Assembly: GCF_020055635.1 (NCBI RefSeq)
Contig: NZ_JAIPUT010000008.1
Location: forward strand, 56,468 to 120,467
Origin: Marivita sp.
Lineage (GTDB): Bacteria; Pseudomonadota; Alphaproteobacteria; Rhodobacterales; Rhodobacteraceae
DNA: 64,000 nt
Direction of reading: 5' to 3'
Shown: in pieces, positions 43,631-51,895 of the stretch
How the letters are laid out: every line of letters begins with the position of its first letter
How positions within the stretch are numbered: position 1 is the stretch's first letter
Notes under the pieces: model-generated
What the model saw: only the letters and a program-made list of their open reading frames with translations
Told to the model about the DNA's origin: nothing
Database searches by the model: none
Translations under genes and position numbers: made by a program

Positions 43631-44386
43631 ATGTTGGCAGACCGGATCAGACAGATGAGCGCGCCGCATTGGCTGGCTCTGTACGGTCTGGTCCTGCTCT
43701 GCTGGCTTGTCCTGGCGCTGATGGCGGTGCCGCCCGATCTGCGCGACGTGGCGCGGATTTTCGGCGGAGACTTCTGGGAGGCGTTCTGCACCACAACGCC
43801 CGATGCGGCGGGGTTCCTGCGCCTTTGGGTCATGTGGGGGCTGATGTCGGGCGCGATGATGGCGCCCACCGCGCTGCCGGCTCTGGCGACCTATGACGAA
43901 TTGGGACAATCCACGCAGACAGACCTGAGCGCGCTGCTGGCGGGGTACCTTGCCGTGTGGCTGGGCTTCTCGGCCATCGCGGCAGGCTTGCAGATCGGTC
44001 TGTTTGGCCTTGGATGGGTCAGCGCCTTTGGCGACAGCCGGTCGGCCCTTCTGTCGGGGGCATTGCTGGTGCTGGCGGGGGCCTATCAGTTCAGCGCGTT
44101 GAAAGAGGCGTGTCTGGCCAAGTGCCGGATGCCGCTGACCTTTTTTATGGCGCATTGGGACGAGGGCGCGTGGCGCAACGGGCTGCGCCTTGGTGCGGTG
44201 TGCCTGGGCTGCTGCTGGGCGCTGATGCTGCTGGGGTTTGTCGGCGGTGTGATGTCGCTGGGCTTCATGGGTCTGGCGACGCTGGTGATGACATTGGAGA
44301 AACTGCGCGCAGGGGCGTTTGTCACCCGGCCTTTGGGCATCGTCCTGATCGGGGCGGGCGTGAGCGTGGCGCTTTTTGGATCTTGA
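43631..44386 (+). CDS. DUF2182 integral membrane protein
   Basis: The 251-residue protein has about six hydrophobic segments and matches DUF2182 (predicted metal-binding membrane proteins). Family-like features are WVMWGLMSGAMMAPTALP (Met-rich) and YQFSALKEACLAKCRMPL with two cysteines, which may be metal ligands. Start 43631 is preceded by GAGGGG. A DUF1326 gene with a CNCxxxCPC motif follows after 12 bp, a conserved pairing that suggests a joint metal-related role. Confidence 0.88.
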   Translation: MLADRIRQMSAPHWLALYGLVLLCWLVLALMAVPPDLRDVARIFGGDFWEAFCTTTPDAAGFLRLWVMWGLMSGAMMAPTALPALATYDELGQSTQTDLSALLAGYLAVWLGFSAIAAGLQIGLFGLGWVSAFGDSRSALLSGALLVLAGAYQFSALKEACLAKCRMPLTFFMAHWDEGAWRNGLRLGAVCLGCCWALMLLGFVGGVMSLGFMGLATLVMTLEKLRAGAFVTRPLGIVLIGAGVSVALFGS

Positions 44387-44398
44387 GGGAGATGAGAC

Positions 44399-45082
44399 AT
44401 GAGTGATCGTATCGACGTGGCGGAAAAGCTGGACAACCGCCATCCGGCGGCAGACCGGCGCGCGCCGGAGATCCAGCCCTGGGCCATCAAGGGCGAGTTG
44501 ATCCTGAACTGCAACTGCACGGTGTTCTGCCCCTGCGTGGTCAGCCTTGGCAAGCACCCGCCCACCGAGGGCCATTGCCAGACATGGGGCGGCGTGCGGA
44601 TCGATTCCGGGCATTATGGCGATCTTGACCTGTCGGGGCTGAACATCGGGCTGCTGATCGAGATTCCCGGCATGATGGCGCGAGGCAACTGGAAAGTGGC
44701 GTTGTTCGTGGATGACCGGGCGGATGATCCGACCTTCGATGCCCTGGTCAAGGTGTTCAGCGGTGCGGCCAAGGGCACGACGGGCCTGTTCCAGGTCCTT
44801 GTCGGTGAATTCTTGGGTGCCGAACGTCAGCCGGTGACCTACGAGACCGAGGGCAAGACGCGGCACATCACCGTCGGGCGCAAGATCCAGGGGATCGTGC
44901 ATCCGGTGGGTGGGGCCGATCCAGATCAGGATCTGGTGATCACAAACACGCAATACTGGATGGGGCCGGACATCACCGTGGCCACCGCCAGCAAGGGCAA
45001 GGTGCGGGCCTTTGGCCGGGTCTGGGATTTCGATGGTCGCAGCGCCGAGATCTGCCAGATCGACTGGCACGGACCCAAGTAG
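44399..45082 (+). CDS. DUF1326 family protein
   Basis: The 227-residue soluble protein carries the DUF1326 hallmark ELILNCNCTVFCPCVVSLG (residues 38-56), whose cysteines look like a metal or cluster site. The remaining beta-rich domain has no known activity. It lies 12 bp after the DUF2182 gene and is followed after 1 nt by a DinB-fold gene, so the three are probably one operon. The function is unassigned. Confidence 0.88.
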   Translation: MSDRIDVAEKLDNRHPAADRRAPEIQPWAIKGELILNCNCTVFCPCVVSLGKHPPTEGHCQTWGGVRIDSGHYGDLDLSGLNIGLLIEIPGMMARGNWKVALFVDDRADDPTFDALVKVFSGAAKGTTGLFQVLVGEFLGAERQPVTYETEGKTRHITVGRKIQGIVHPVGGADPDQDLVITNTQYWMGPDITVATASKGKVRAFGRVWDFDGRSAEICQIDWHGPK

Positions 45083-45083
45083 G

Positions 45084-45602
45084 ATGATGATCTTCCCGGA
45101 ATATTGCGTGACGATGGCGCGGTATAACGCGTGGCAGAACACGCAGCTGCGGGCGGCATTTGACGGGCTGTCCGATGCCGAGTTGCGTCGCGATCGAAAA
45201 GGCTTTTTCGGCTCGCTTCTGGGGACGGCCAATCACCTGCTCTGGGGCGATATGATGTGGTTGTCGCGGTTCGATGGCGGCGCGCGCCCCGAGGGCGGGA
45301 TCGCCGAAAGCGTCGATCTTCAGCCGACGGCGGCGGCCTGGGCGGGGGAGCGGTACCGCACCGATGCGCGTCTCCTGCACTGGGCGGAGCACCTCAAGGC
45401 GGTGGACCTGAAAGGTGACCTGAGCTGGTATTCCGGCGTGATGGGGCGCGAGGTGTCGAAGCCGCTGGACCTGTGCATCACGCATTTCTTCAATCACCAG
45501 ACGCACCATCGCGGGCAGATCCACGCGATGCTGACCGCAGCCGGCGGGGCGGCCCCGGTGACCGATCTGGCGTTCATGCCGGACGAGGGGCCGTGGCTCT
45601 GA
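45084..45602 (+). CDS. DinB-fold family protein
   Basis: The 172-residue protein has the DinB four-helix bundle with the typical metal-binding triad: His in LLGTANHLLWGDMMW, and two in FFNHQTHHRGQIHAML. Members are often thiol-dependent S-transferases or of unknown function. The start at 45084 lies 1 nt beyond the DUF1326 stop. It is followed by dmdA after 79 bp. A role in thiol or sulfur chemistry linked to demethylation is speculative. Confidence 0.85.
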   Translation: MMIFPEYCVTMARYNAWQNTQLRAAFDGLSDAELRRDRKGFFGSLLGTANHLLWGDMMWLSRFDGGARPEGGIAESVDLQPTAAAWAGERYRTDARLLHWAEHLKAVDLKGDLSWYSGVMGREVSKPLDLCITHFFNHQTHHRGQIHAMLTAAGGAAPVTDLAFMPDEGPWL

Positions 45603-45681
45603 TCCTGTCGGCTGTCGGACGGCGCTTGTGCAAGCACGTCGCCCCGCCCGCCATCCCGTTTTTCGTGCATGAGGTGCGCGC

Positions 45682-46785
45682 ATGACTCTGATCTCTTCCT
45701 CCCGCCGGTTGCGCCGGACCCCGTTTTCCGAGGGTGTCGAGGCTGCGGGCGTCAAGGCGTTTACGGTCTACAACCACATGCTCTTGCCCACGATGTTCCG
45801 GTCCATCGAAGAGGATTACTGGCATCTGAAGGAGGCGGTGCAGGTCTGGGATGTCGCCTGCGAGCGGCAGGTGGAGCTGCGTGGCCCGGATGCGGGGCGG
45901 CTGATGCAGATGCTGACGCCGCGCGATCTGCGGTCGATGCTGCCGGGGCAGTGTTACTACGTGCCGATCGTCGACGAGACCGGCGGGATGCTCAACGATC
46001 CGGTGGCGGTCAAGCTCGCGGAGGACCGCTGGTGGATTTCGATTGCCGACAGCGATCTGCTCTACTGGGTCAAGGGGCTGGCCTACGGGTTCCGGCTGGA
46101 TGTGCTGGTGGACGAGCCGGACGTGTCGCCGCTGGCGGTGCAGGGACCCAGGGCGGACGATCTGATGGCGCGGGTGTTTGGCGATCAGGTGCGCGACATC
46201 CGGTTCTTCCGCTTCCGGATGCTGGAGTTTCAAGGCCGGTCGCTGGCCGTGGCACGGTCGGGCTATTCGCGGCAGGGCGGGTTCGAGATCTATGTCGAGG
46301 GCAGCGATCTGGGCATGCCGCTTTGGAATGCGCTGATGGAGGCGGGGCGCGATCTGGATGTGCATGCGGGCTGTCCGAACCTGATCGAACGGATCGAGGG
46401 CGGTTTGCTGAGCTATGGCAATGACATGACCGACAACAACACGCCGCATGAATGCGGGCTGGGCAAGTTCTGCAACACCCAGACCGCCATCGGCTGCGTC
46501 GGGCGGGATGCGCTGCTGCGGGTGGCACAGGAAGGGCCGATCCGCCAGATCCGGGCGATCGAGATCATGGGCGACCGCGTGCCGGTCTGCGACAGGCCGT
46601 GGCCGCTGATGGCGGGAGATACGCAGGTCGGACAGGTGACCAGCGCGGCATGGTCGCCGGATTTCGGCACAAACGTGGCCATCGGTATGGTACGGATGAC
46701 CCATTGGGACGAGGCCACCGACCTGGACGTGGTGCTGCCGGGCGAGGTGCGGGCGGCGCAGGTCTGGGAGACATTCTGGGTCTGA
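45682..46785 (+). CDS. dmdA: Dimethylsulfoniopropionate demethylase
   Basis: The 367-residue protein is a GcvT-fold, tetrahydrofolate-dependent demethylase. Its N-terminus, SSRRLRRTPFSEGVEAAG then KAFTVYNHMLLPTMF, and the blocks VPIVDETGGMLNDPVAVKL and CPNLIERIEGGLLSYGND are those of DmdA rather than GcvT. It transfers a methyl group from DMSP to THF, giving methylmercaptopropionate. It stands directly upstream of acuI, as in Ruegeria-type genomes, and its product pathway is the marine demethylation route. DmdC/DmdD homologues are not in the window. Confidence 0.93.
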   Translation: MTLISSSRRLRRTPFSEGVEAAGVKAFTVYNHMLLPTMFRSIEEDYWHLKEAVQVWDVACERQVELRGPDAGRLMQMLTPRDLRSMLPGQCYYVPIVDETGGMLNDPVAVKLAEDRWWISIADSDLLYWVKGLAYGFRLDVLVDEPDVSPLAVQGPRADDLMARVFGDQVRDIRFFRFRMLEFQGRSLAVARSGYSRQGGFEIYVEGSDLGMPLWNALMEAGRDLDVHAGCPNLIERIEGGLLSYGNDMTDNNTPHECGLGKFCNTQTAIGCVGRDALLRVAQEGPIRQIRAIEIMGDRVPVCDRPWPLMAGDTQVGQVTSAAWSPDFGTNVAIGMVRMTHWDEATDLDVVLPGEVRAAQVWETFWV

Positions 46786-46806
46786 GCGGTTGGTGACGTG
46801 GGGAAT

Positions 46807-46850
46807 GAGGGGCCAGCCCCTCACACTCCCCGGAGTTTTCTTGGCAAGAT
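46807..46850. repeat. Hairpin plus CCCCGGAGTTTT motif before acuI
   Basis: GAGGGG and CCCCTC pair around CCAG (46807-46822) and are followed by CTCCCCGGAGTTTTCTTGGC. A similar hairpin plus CTCGGGGATATTTTC occurs at 51776-51813. The family is probably a dispersed intergenic element of this genome. Confidence 0.5.
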
Positions 46851-46865
46851 GAAAAGGAGCAACGC

Positions 46866-47855
46866 ATGTTCAAGGCATTGATGGTTCGCAAGGACGAGGA
46901 AAGCGGCAAGACGTCTGCCGCGGTGGAAGAGATCGGGCTTGACGATCTGCCACAGGCGGAGGTCACCGTGGCGGTCGAATATTCGACCGTGAACTACAAG
47001 GACGGGCTGTGCATCGGACCGGGTGGCGGATTGGTGCGGAAATATCCGCATGTGCCGGGGATCGACTTTGCCGGGACGGTCGAGACCTCTGACGATGACC
47101 GCTACACCCCGGGCGACAAGGTGGTTCTGACCGGCTGGCGGGTCGGCGAGGCGCATTGGGGCGGGTATTCCCAGAAGGCACGGGTGAAGGCCGATTGGCT
47201 GGTGCCCTTGCCCGAAGGACTGGACACGCGGGCCGCGATGGCGGTGGGCACCGCCGGGTTCACGGCGATGCTGGCGGTGATGGCGCTGGAGGATCACGGC
47301 ATCAAGCCGGGTCCGGTCCTGGTGACCGGGGCTGCGGGCGGTGTCGGGTCGGTGGCGACCGCGATCCTTGCCGCCCTGGGGCACAAGGTGGCTGCCGTGA
47401 CCGGGCGACCGGAACAGGCGGAGTATCTGGAATCGCTGGGCGCAACGCAGATCGTGGCGCGCGACGAGATCAACGAGACCGTCAAGCGGCCGCTGGAAAG
47501 CGAAAGCTGGGGTGGTTGTGTCGATGCGGTGGGCGGCGCGATGCTGGCCCGCGTGCTGGGGCAGATGGAATACAGCGCGTCGGTGGCGGCCGTCGGTCTG
47601 GCCGGGGGGGCGAGCCTGCCTGCCACGGTGATCCCGTTCCTGCTGCGCGGGGTGAACCTGTTGGGGATCGATTCCGTGATGCAGCCTTATGACAACCGCG
47701 TGCGTGCCTGGCAGCGGATTGCGCGGGACCTGCCGATGGACAAGCTCGAGGCGATGGTGACGCCGGCCACGCTGGCGGACCTTCCGGGGCTTGGCGCGGA
47801 TATCCTCAAGGGGCAGGTCAAGGGCCGCATCGTGGTGGATGTGGCGGGCAGCTGA
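46866..47855 (+). CDS. acuI: Acryloyl-CoA reductase (MDR family)
   Basis: The 329-residue protein is a medium-chain dehydrogenase/reductase of the YhdH/AcuI group, with a GroES-like N-domain (STVNYKDGLCIGPGGG, VPGIDFAGTV) and a Rossmann motif VTGAAGGVGSVATAIL. It lacks the catalytic zinc cysteines, as AcuI does. It reduces toxic acryloyl-CoA from DMSP breakdown to propionyl-CoA with NADPH. It follows dmdA after 80 bp and is probably cotranscribed. It is followed by a 295-bp gap with a hairpin (47972-48005). Confidence 0.92.
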   Translation: MFKALMVRKDEESGKTSAAVEEIGLDDLPQAEVTVAVEYSTVNYKDGLCIGPGGGLVRKYPHVPGIDFAGTVETSDDDRYTPGDKVVLTGWRVGEAHWGGYSQKARVKADWLVPLPEGLDTRAAMAVGTAGFTAMLAVMALEDHGIKPGPVLVTGAAGGVGSVATAILAALGHKVAAVTGRPEQAEYLESLGATQIVARDEINETVKRPLESESWGGCVDAVGGAMLARVLGQMEYSASVAAVGLAGGASLPATVIPFLLRGVNLLGIDSVMQPYDNRVRAWQRIARDLPMDKLEAMVTPATLADLPGLGADILKGQVKGRIVVDVAGS

Positions 47856-47971
47856 GCGCTTGCCGGAATTCGGGAAAAAACGACCAAAAACGACAGTTTT
47901 GACAAGGACGCGTCGAATCCCCCTTTTTTCATGGCAAGATCGCGCGTAACCCGTGTCGCAAAAGCGACGCG

Positions 47972-48005
47972 AAGCGCCGCTTCAATTTGCATTGGGGCGG
48001 CGCTT
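47972..48005. repeat. Hairpin in the acuI-usp gap
   Basis: AAGCGCCGC and GCGGCGCTT form a 9-bp stem with a 16-nt loop. The rest of the 295-bp gap shows a TTGACA box near 47899, but no matching -10, and no ORF. Confidence 0.45.
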
Positions 48006-48150
48006 GCGTTTAGTCTCTGCACATCGGGCGGCATGTTTCCGCGCGAGTGACTGTCACGCGGAACAAACACAAGACGGGACTCACCCGTCACCGCGGGCAA
48101 CTGGGGCCGGTGTGCCCGGCGCACTGGCGAGACAAGCAGGAGGGACCAGA

Positions 48151-48564
48151 GTGTTCAATCGAATCATGGTGCCGGTCGATCTGGCGCATGCAGACCAACT
48201 TGACCGTGCCTTGCAATGTGCCGCCGACCTTGCGGCGCATTACAAAGCCACCGTCGTCTATGTCGGGGTCGCGGCCGCCACGCCGGGATCGGTCGCGCAC
48301 ACACCGGAGGAATTTGCCCGGAAGATGGCGGCCTTTGCGGCGTCGCAAGGAGAAACCGCGGGCGTCGCGGCCGAGGGCCTGGCGCTGACGAGCCATGACC
48401 CGGCGACGGATCTCGATCCGACCCTTCTCAAGGCGGTCGACGACACGGGAGCCGATCTCGTGGTGATGGCCAGTCACGTGCCCAACCTGACGGATTACGT
48501 CTGGCCGTCGAATGGCGGCACCATCGCCAGGAAGGCCAAGGTGTCGGTGATGGTGGTCCGGTAA
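48151..48564 (+). CDS. Universal stress protein (UspA family)
   Basis: The 137-residue protein starts at GTG 48151 after a strong AGGAGGG and has the Usp fold: FNRIMVPVDLAHADQLDRAL at the N-terminus and ADLVVMASHVPNLTDYVWPSNGG near the C-terminus, where the usual ATP loop (GxxGS) is changed to PSNGG. Usp proteins respond to starvation and osmotic or oxidative stress. It lies 93 bp upstream of a BCCT transporter and may be coexpressed with it. Confidence 0.88.
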   Translation: MFNRIMVPVDLAHADQLDRALQCAADLAAHYKATVVYVGVAAATPGSVAHTPEEFARKMAAFAASQGETAGVAAEGLALTSHDPATDLDPTLLKAVDDTGADLVVMASHVPNLTDYVWPSNGGTIARKAKVSVMVVR

Positions 48565-48657
48565 CCACGGACCGGACGGTAAACATGAAAATCTGTCGCG
48601 GATCCGGAGTTTCACGAGAAATCCGGCTTCGTGGCCGAACAACAAGGGGGGCCTTAC

Positions 48658-50400
48658 ATGGCCGACACAACAACAACCGACCAGGGTATACCCGAACCCG
48701 AGGGCGTGTCAGACATCATCGAGACCGATTACGAGATCGGTCAGGACAATTACGAAGGCCAGTTCGGGCCGCTCCGGGTTGATTTCCACAATCCCGTCTT
48801 CGTGATCACGGGGTTGATGGTCGTTCTCTTCGTCGCCATCGCGCTGGTTGCGCCGGACGCGTCCAAGACCTTTTTCCAGGCGATGATGAATTTCGTCAAA
48901 AGCCAGTTCGACTGGTTCTTCCTGCTGTCCGCCAACCTTTTCGTGATCTTCGCGCTTGTCCTGATCGTGACCCCCTGGGGATCGGTCCGGCTGGGCGGGT
49001 CCGAGGCGACGCCGGATTATTCCTACCCGGCGTGGTTCGCGATGCTGTTCGCCGCCGGCATGGGCATCGGCCTGATGTTCTTCGGCGTTCTCGAACCGGT
49101 CTATTATTTCGGCACGCCCTGGGGCGATCAGCCTCTGGGCGGTGAGCTTGGCATCGTCGACGGTACCGTGATGGACGCGGCCCAGGTCGAGGCGGCGCGG
49201 CAGATGGCGATGGCGGCGACGATCTATCACTGGGGTCTGCACCCTTGGGCGATCTACGCGATCGTGGCGCTGGCGCTGGCGCTGTTCAGCTACAACAAGG
49301 GCCTGCCGCTGACGCTGCGGTCGGCCTTCTATCCGGTCCTGGGAGAGCGGATCTGGGGCTTCTGGGGCAATGCGATCGACACGATCGCGGCCTTTGCCAC
49401 GCTGTTCGGCCTGGCGACCTCGCTTGGCTTCGGGTCGATCCAGGTGGCCTCGGGCCTGACCGAGGTGTTCGGCAGCGGCGACGCGCAGGAAGGCACACGC
49501 AATTTCCTGGGCTTCCTGTGGGGGAATGTGGATGACAATGTCGCCGGGGTCGAGAACAGCTCGGTCCTGCTGGCGCTGATCATCGGGTTCATCACGCTGA
49601 TTGCCCTGGTCTCGGTGATGCGCGGTCTGGATGGCGGCGTGAAGATCCTGTCGGAAATCAACATGGGGCTGGCGGGGCTTCTTCTGGCCTTCGTCTTCCT
49701 GTTGGGACCGACCATTGCCATCCTGGGCGATTTCGTCGGCGGTCTTGGCGCCTATGCGCGGGAGATCGTGCCGCTGTCGAACCCGTTCGGGCGTGAGGAC
49801 ACCGGCTTCCTACACGGCTGGACGACGTTCTACTGGGCCTGGTGGATCAGCTGGTCGCCCTTCGTGGGCATGTTCATCGCCCGCGTGAGCCGGGGCCGGA
49901 CGGTGCGCGAGTTCATCACCTGCGTGCTGCTGATCCCGTCGCTGGTCTGCGTCTTCTGGATGGCGACATTCGGCGGAACGGCGATTTCGCAGGTGATCGA
50001 CGGCGCGTCGCAAAGCGGCGTGTTCCAGAACGTGATCGCATCCTACCGGCCGGAGATCTCGCTTTTCGCAATGCTGCGGGAACTGCCGCTGGCGTCGATC
50101 ACGTCCTTGCTGGCGGTGATCCTGGTGATCATCTTCTTCGTCACCTCGTCGGATTCCGGCAGCCTCGTGATCGACACGATCACCGCGGGCGGCAAGGTCG
50201 ATGCGCCGGTGTCGCAGCGGATCTTCTGGTGTGTCTTCGAGGGGGCGGTTGCGGCCGTTCTTCTTTTGGGGGCGGCCGGGACGGCGGGCCTGGACAGCTT
50301 GCAGGCCATGGTCATCTCGACGGGTCTGTTCTTCACCGCGGTGTTGCTGGTGATGTGCTACGCCATCCTGCGCGGGCTGATGTCCGAGCGACAGGCCTGA
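48658..50400 (+). CDS. BCCT family betaine/choline/DMSP transporter
   Basis: The 580-residue protein has twelve hydrophobic segments and the BCCT marks: AAGMGIGLMFFGVLEPVYYF, and FYWAWWISWSPFVGMFIARVSRGRTVREF with the conserved Trp box. It imports quaternary ammonium compounds such as glycine betaine, choline or DMSP by sodium or proton symport. Proximity to dmdA-acuI makes DMSP a reasonable candidate. ATG 48658 follows AGGGGGG. A strong terminator closes the gene. Confidence 0.9.
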   Translation: MADTTTTDQGIPEPEGVSDIIETDYEIGQDNYEGQFGPLRVDFHNPVFVITGLMVVLFVAIALVAPDASKTFFQAMMNFVKSQFDWFFLLSANLFVIFALVLIVTPWGSVRLGGSEATPDYSYPAWFAMLFAAGMGIGLMFFGVLEPVYYFGTPWGDQPLGGELGIVDGTVMDAAQVEAARQMAMAATIYHWGLHPWAIYAIVALALALFSYNKGLPLTLRSAFYPVLGERIWGFWGNAIDTIAAFATLFGLATSLGFGSIQVASGLTEVFGSGDAQEGTRNFLGFLWGNVDDNVAGVENSSVLLALIIGFITLIALVSVMRGLDGGVKILSEINMGLAGLLLAFVFLLGPTIAILGDFVGGLGAYAREIVPLSNPFGREDTGFLHGWTTFYWAWWISWSPFVGMFIARVSRGRTVREFITCVLLIPSLVCVFWMATFGGTAISQVIDGASQSGVFQNVIASYRPEISLFAMLRELPLASITSLLAVILVIIFFVTSSDSGSLVIDTITAGGKVDAPVSQRIFWCVFEGAVAAVLLLGAAGTAGLDSLQAMVISTGLFFTAVLLVMCYAILRGLMSERQA

Positions 50401-50420
50401 CGGGTCTTCAAAGGGAAGTG

Positions 50421-50455
50421 AAAGGCTCCGGATCGTTGATCCGGGGCCTTTTTTT
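50421..50455 (+). terminator. Terminator after the BCCT gene
   Basis: AAAGGCTCCGGATC and GATCCGGGGCCTTT pair around GTT with one G-U pair and are followed by a run of T. It is 20 bp past the stop. Confidence 0.9.
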
Positions 50456-50526
50456 CGTCTGCTGCCGGGGCTTGACCTTGGGGATGCGCCGGGGTTTGGT
50501 CGCGACATTCCAAAGACAGGTGCAGA

Positions 50527-51726
50527 ATGCTGGATATCGATTTCGTGCGCGGGAACTTCCCGGCGCTTTCAGAACCGTCCCTTCAGGGACAGGCGTTTTT
50601 CGAGAACGCGGGCGGATCCTATACCTGCGGCCAGGTGATCGACCGGCTGACGCGGTTCTACCGGACCCGCAAGGTGCAGCCTTACGGGCCCTATGACGCC
50701 TCGCGGCTTGGGGGCGAGGAGATGGACGAGGCACGGTCGCGTCTCGCCGCACTGCTGGGTGTCGAGACCGATGAGCTGAGCTTCGGGCCGTCGACAACAC
50801 AGAACACCTACGTGCTGGCGCAGGCGTTCCGCCAGTTCCTTCAGCCCGGCGAGGCGATCATCGTCACCAACCAGGATCACGAGGCCAATACAGGCCCGTG
50901 GCGTCGGCTGGCGGACGAGGGGATCGAGGTGCGGGAATGGCAGGTGGACCCGGAGACCGGGCATCTGGACATTGACGCGCTTGAAAACCTGCTGGATGAA
51001 AAGGTCCGGCTGGTCTGTTTTCCGCATTGCTCGAACGTGGTGGGCGAGATCAACCCGGTGCTCGAGATCACCGCGATGTGCCATGCGGCGGGGGCGTTCG
51101 TCTGTGTCGACGGGGTCAGCTATGCGCCGCACGGCTTTGCCGATGTGGGCGCGATGGGGCCGGACATCTACCTGTTTTCCAGCTACAAGACCTATGGTCC
51201 GCACCAGGGCATCATGGTGATGCGGCGCAACCTGGGGCATCTGCTGCCGAACCAGGGACATTATTTCAACGCGGGGTCGCTCTACAAGCGCTTCACACCG
51301 GCGGGGCCGGATCATGCGCAGATCGCGGCCTGCGCCGGGATGGCGGATTACATGGAGGCGTTGGGCGCGCATCACGGGGTGTCCGCCAGCGGCGCGCATG
51401 ACCTGATGCGGGCGCATGAGGTGCGGTTGTTGCAGCCCCTGCTGGATGCGGTGAAGGACCGCAATTCCGTGCGGCTGATCGGCCCCTCCGAGGCGTCTTC
51501 GCGCGCGCCGACGGTGGCGCTGGCGTTGAACCGGCCCGGGGCCGAGGTTGCGGCCGAGCTCGCGGCGCATGGGATCATGTGCGGCGGCGGGGATTTCTAT
51601 GCCGTCCGCGCGCTCGAGGCGATGGGAGTGGACATGGATCGGGGCGTGCTGCGGTTGAGTTTCGTGCATTATACGTCGGAGGTCGAGGTGACCAAGGTGA
51701 TCGAGGCGCTGGACGCGGTGCTTTGA
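50527..51726 (+). CDS. Class V aminotransferase/cysteine desulfurase-like PLP enzyme
   Basis: The 399-residue fold-type I enzyme has FFENAGGSYTCGQVIDRL at the N-terminus, a cofactor segment VDGVSYAPHG with the PLP-binding Asp, and the Schiff-base lysine in LFSSYKTYGPHQG. This places it in the class V (CsdA/isopenicillin epimerase-like) group. No dedicated scaffold cysteine loop or Suf/Isc genes are near, so iron-sulfur work is not implied. The substrate is unknown. Confidence 0.85.
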   Translation: MLDIDFVRGNFPALSEPSLQGQAFFENAGGSYTCGQVIDRLTRFYRTRKVQPYGPYDASRLGGEEMDEARSRLAALLGVETDELSFGPSTTQNTYVLAQAFRQFLQPGEAIIVTNQDHEANTGPWRRLADEGIEVREWQVDPETGHLDIDALENLLDEKVRLVCFPHCSNVVGEINPVLEITAMCHAAGAFVCVDGVSYAPHGFADVGAMGPDIYLFSSYKTYGPHQGIMVMRRNLGHLLPNQGHYFNAGSLYKRFTPAGPDHAQIAACAGMADYMEALGAHHGVSASGAHDLMRAHEVRLLQPLLDAVKDRNSVRLIGPSEASSRAPTVALALNRPGAEVAAELAAHGIMCGGGDFYAVRALEAMGVDMDRGVLRLSFVHYTSEVEVTKVIEALDAVL

Positions 51727-51775
51727 GGGGCGGCGTCCCTCTGGCCTGACCTGTGGTCGCGCATGGCCTGTCCCG

Positions 51776-51813
51776 GCCCCGGATCAGGTCCGGGGCACCT
51801 CGGGGATATTTTC
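51776..51813. repeat. Hairpin plus CGGGGATATTTT motif
   Basis: GCCCCGGA and TCCGGGGC pair around TCAGG (51776-51796), followed by ACCTCGGGGATATTTTC. Its layout matches the element at 46807-46850. It could terminate the upstream gene. Confidence 0.5.
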
Positions 51814-51895
51814 GAACCAGAGAAGACGGGGCCGGTGTTTGACCTTTCGGGGGATGCGCTTAGGTCGAGCGAAAACGGGAACGAAGGGCAGGGCG

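Noticed and set aside
51727..51895. RpoE-type (singlet-oxygen sigma factor) promoter before phr
   Set aside because: A TGACCT/TAGG pair is visible, but spacing and sequence do not match the TGATCC/TAAG type well enough; the gap before the cfa-like gene shows none either.
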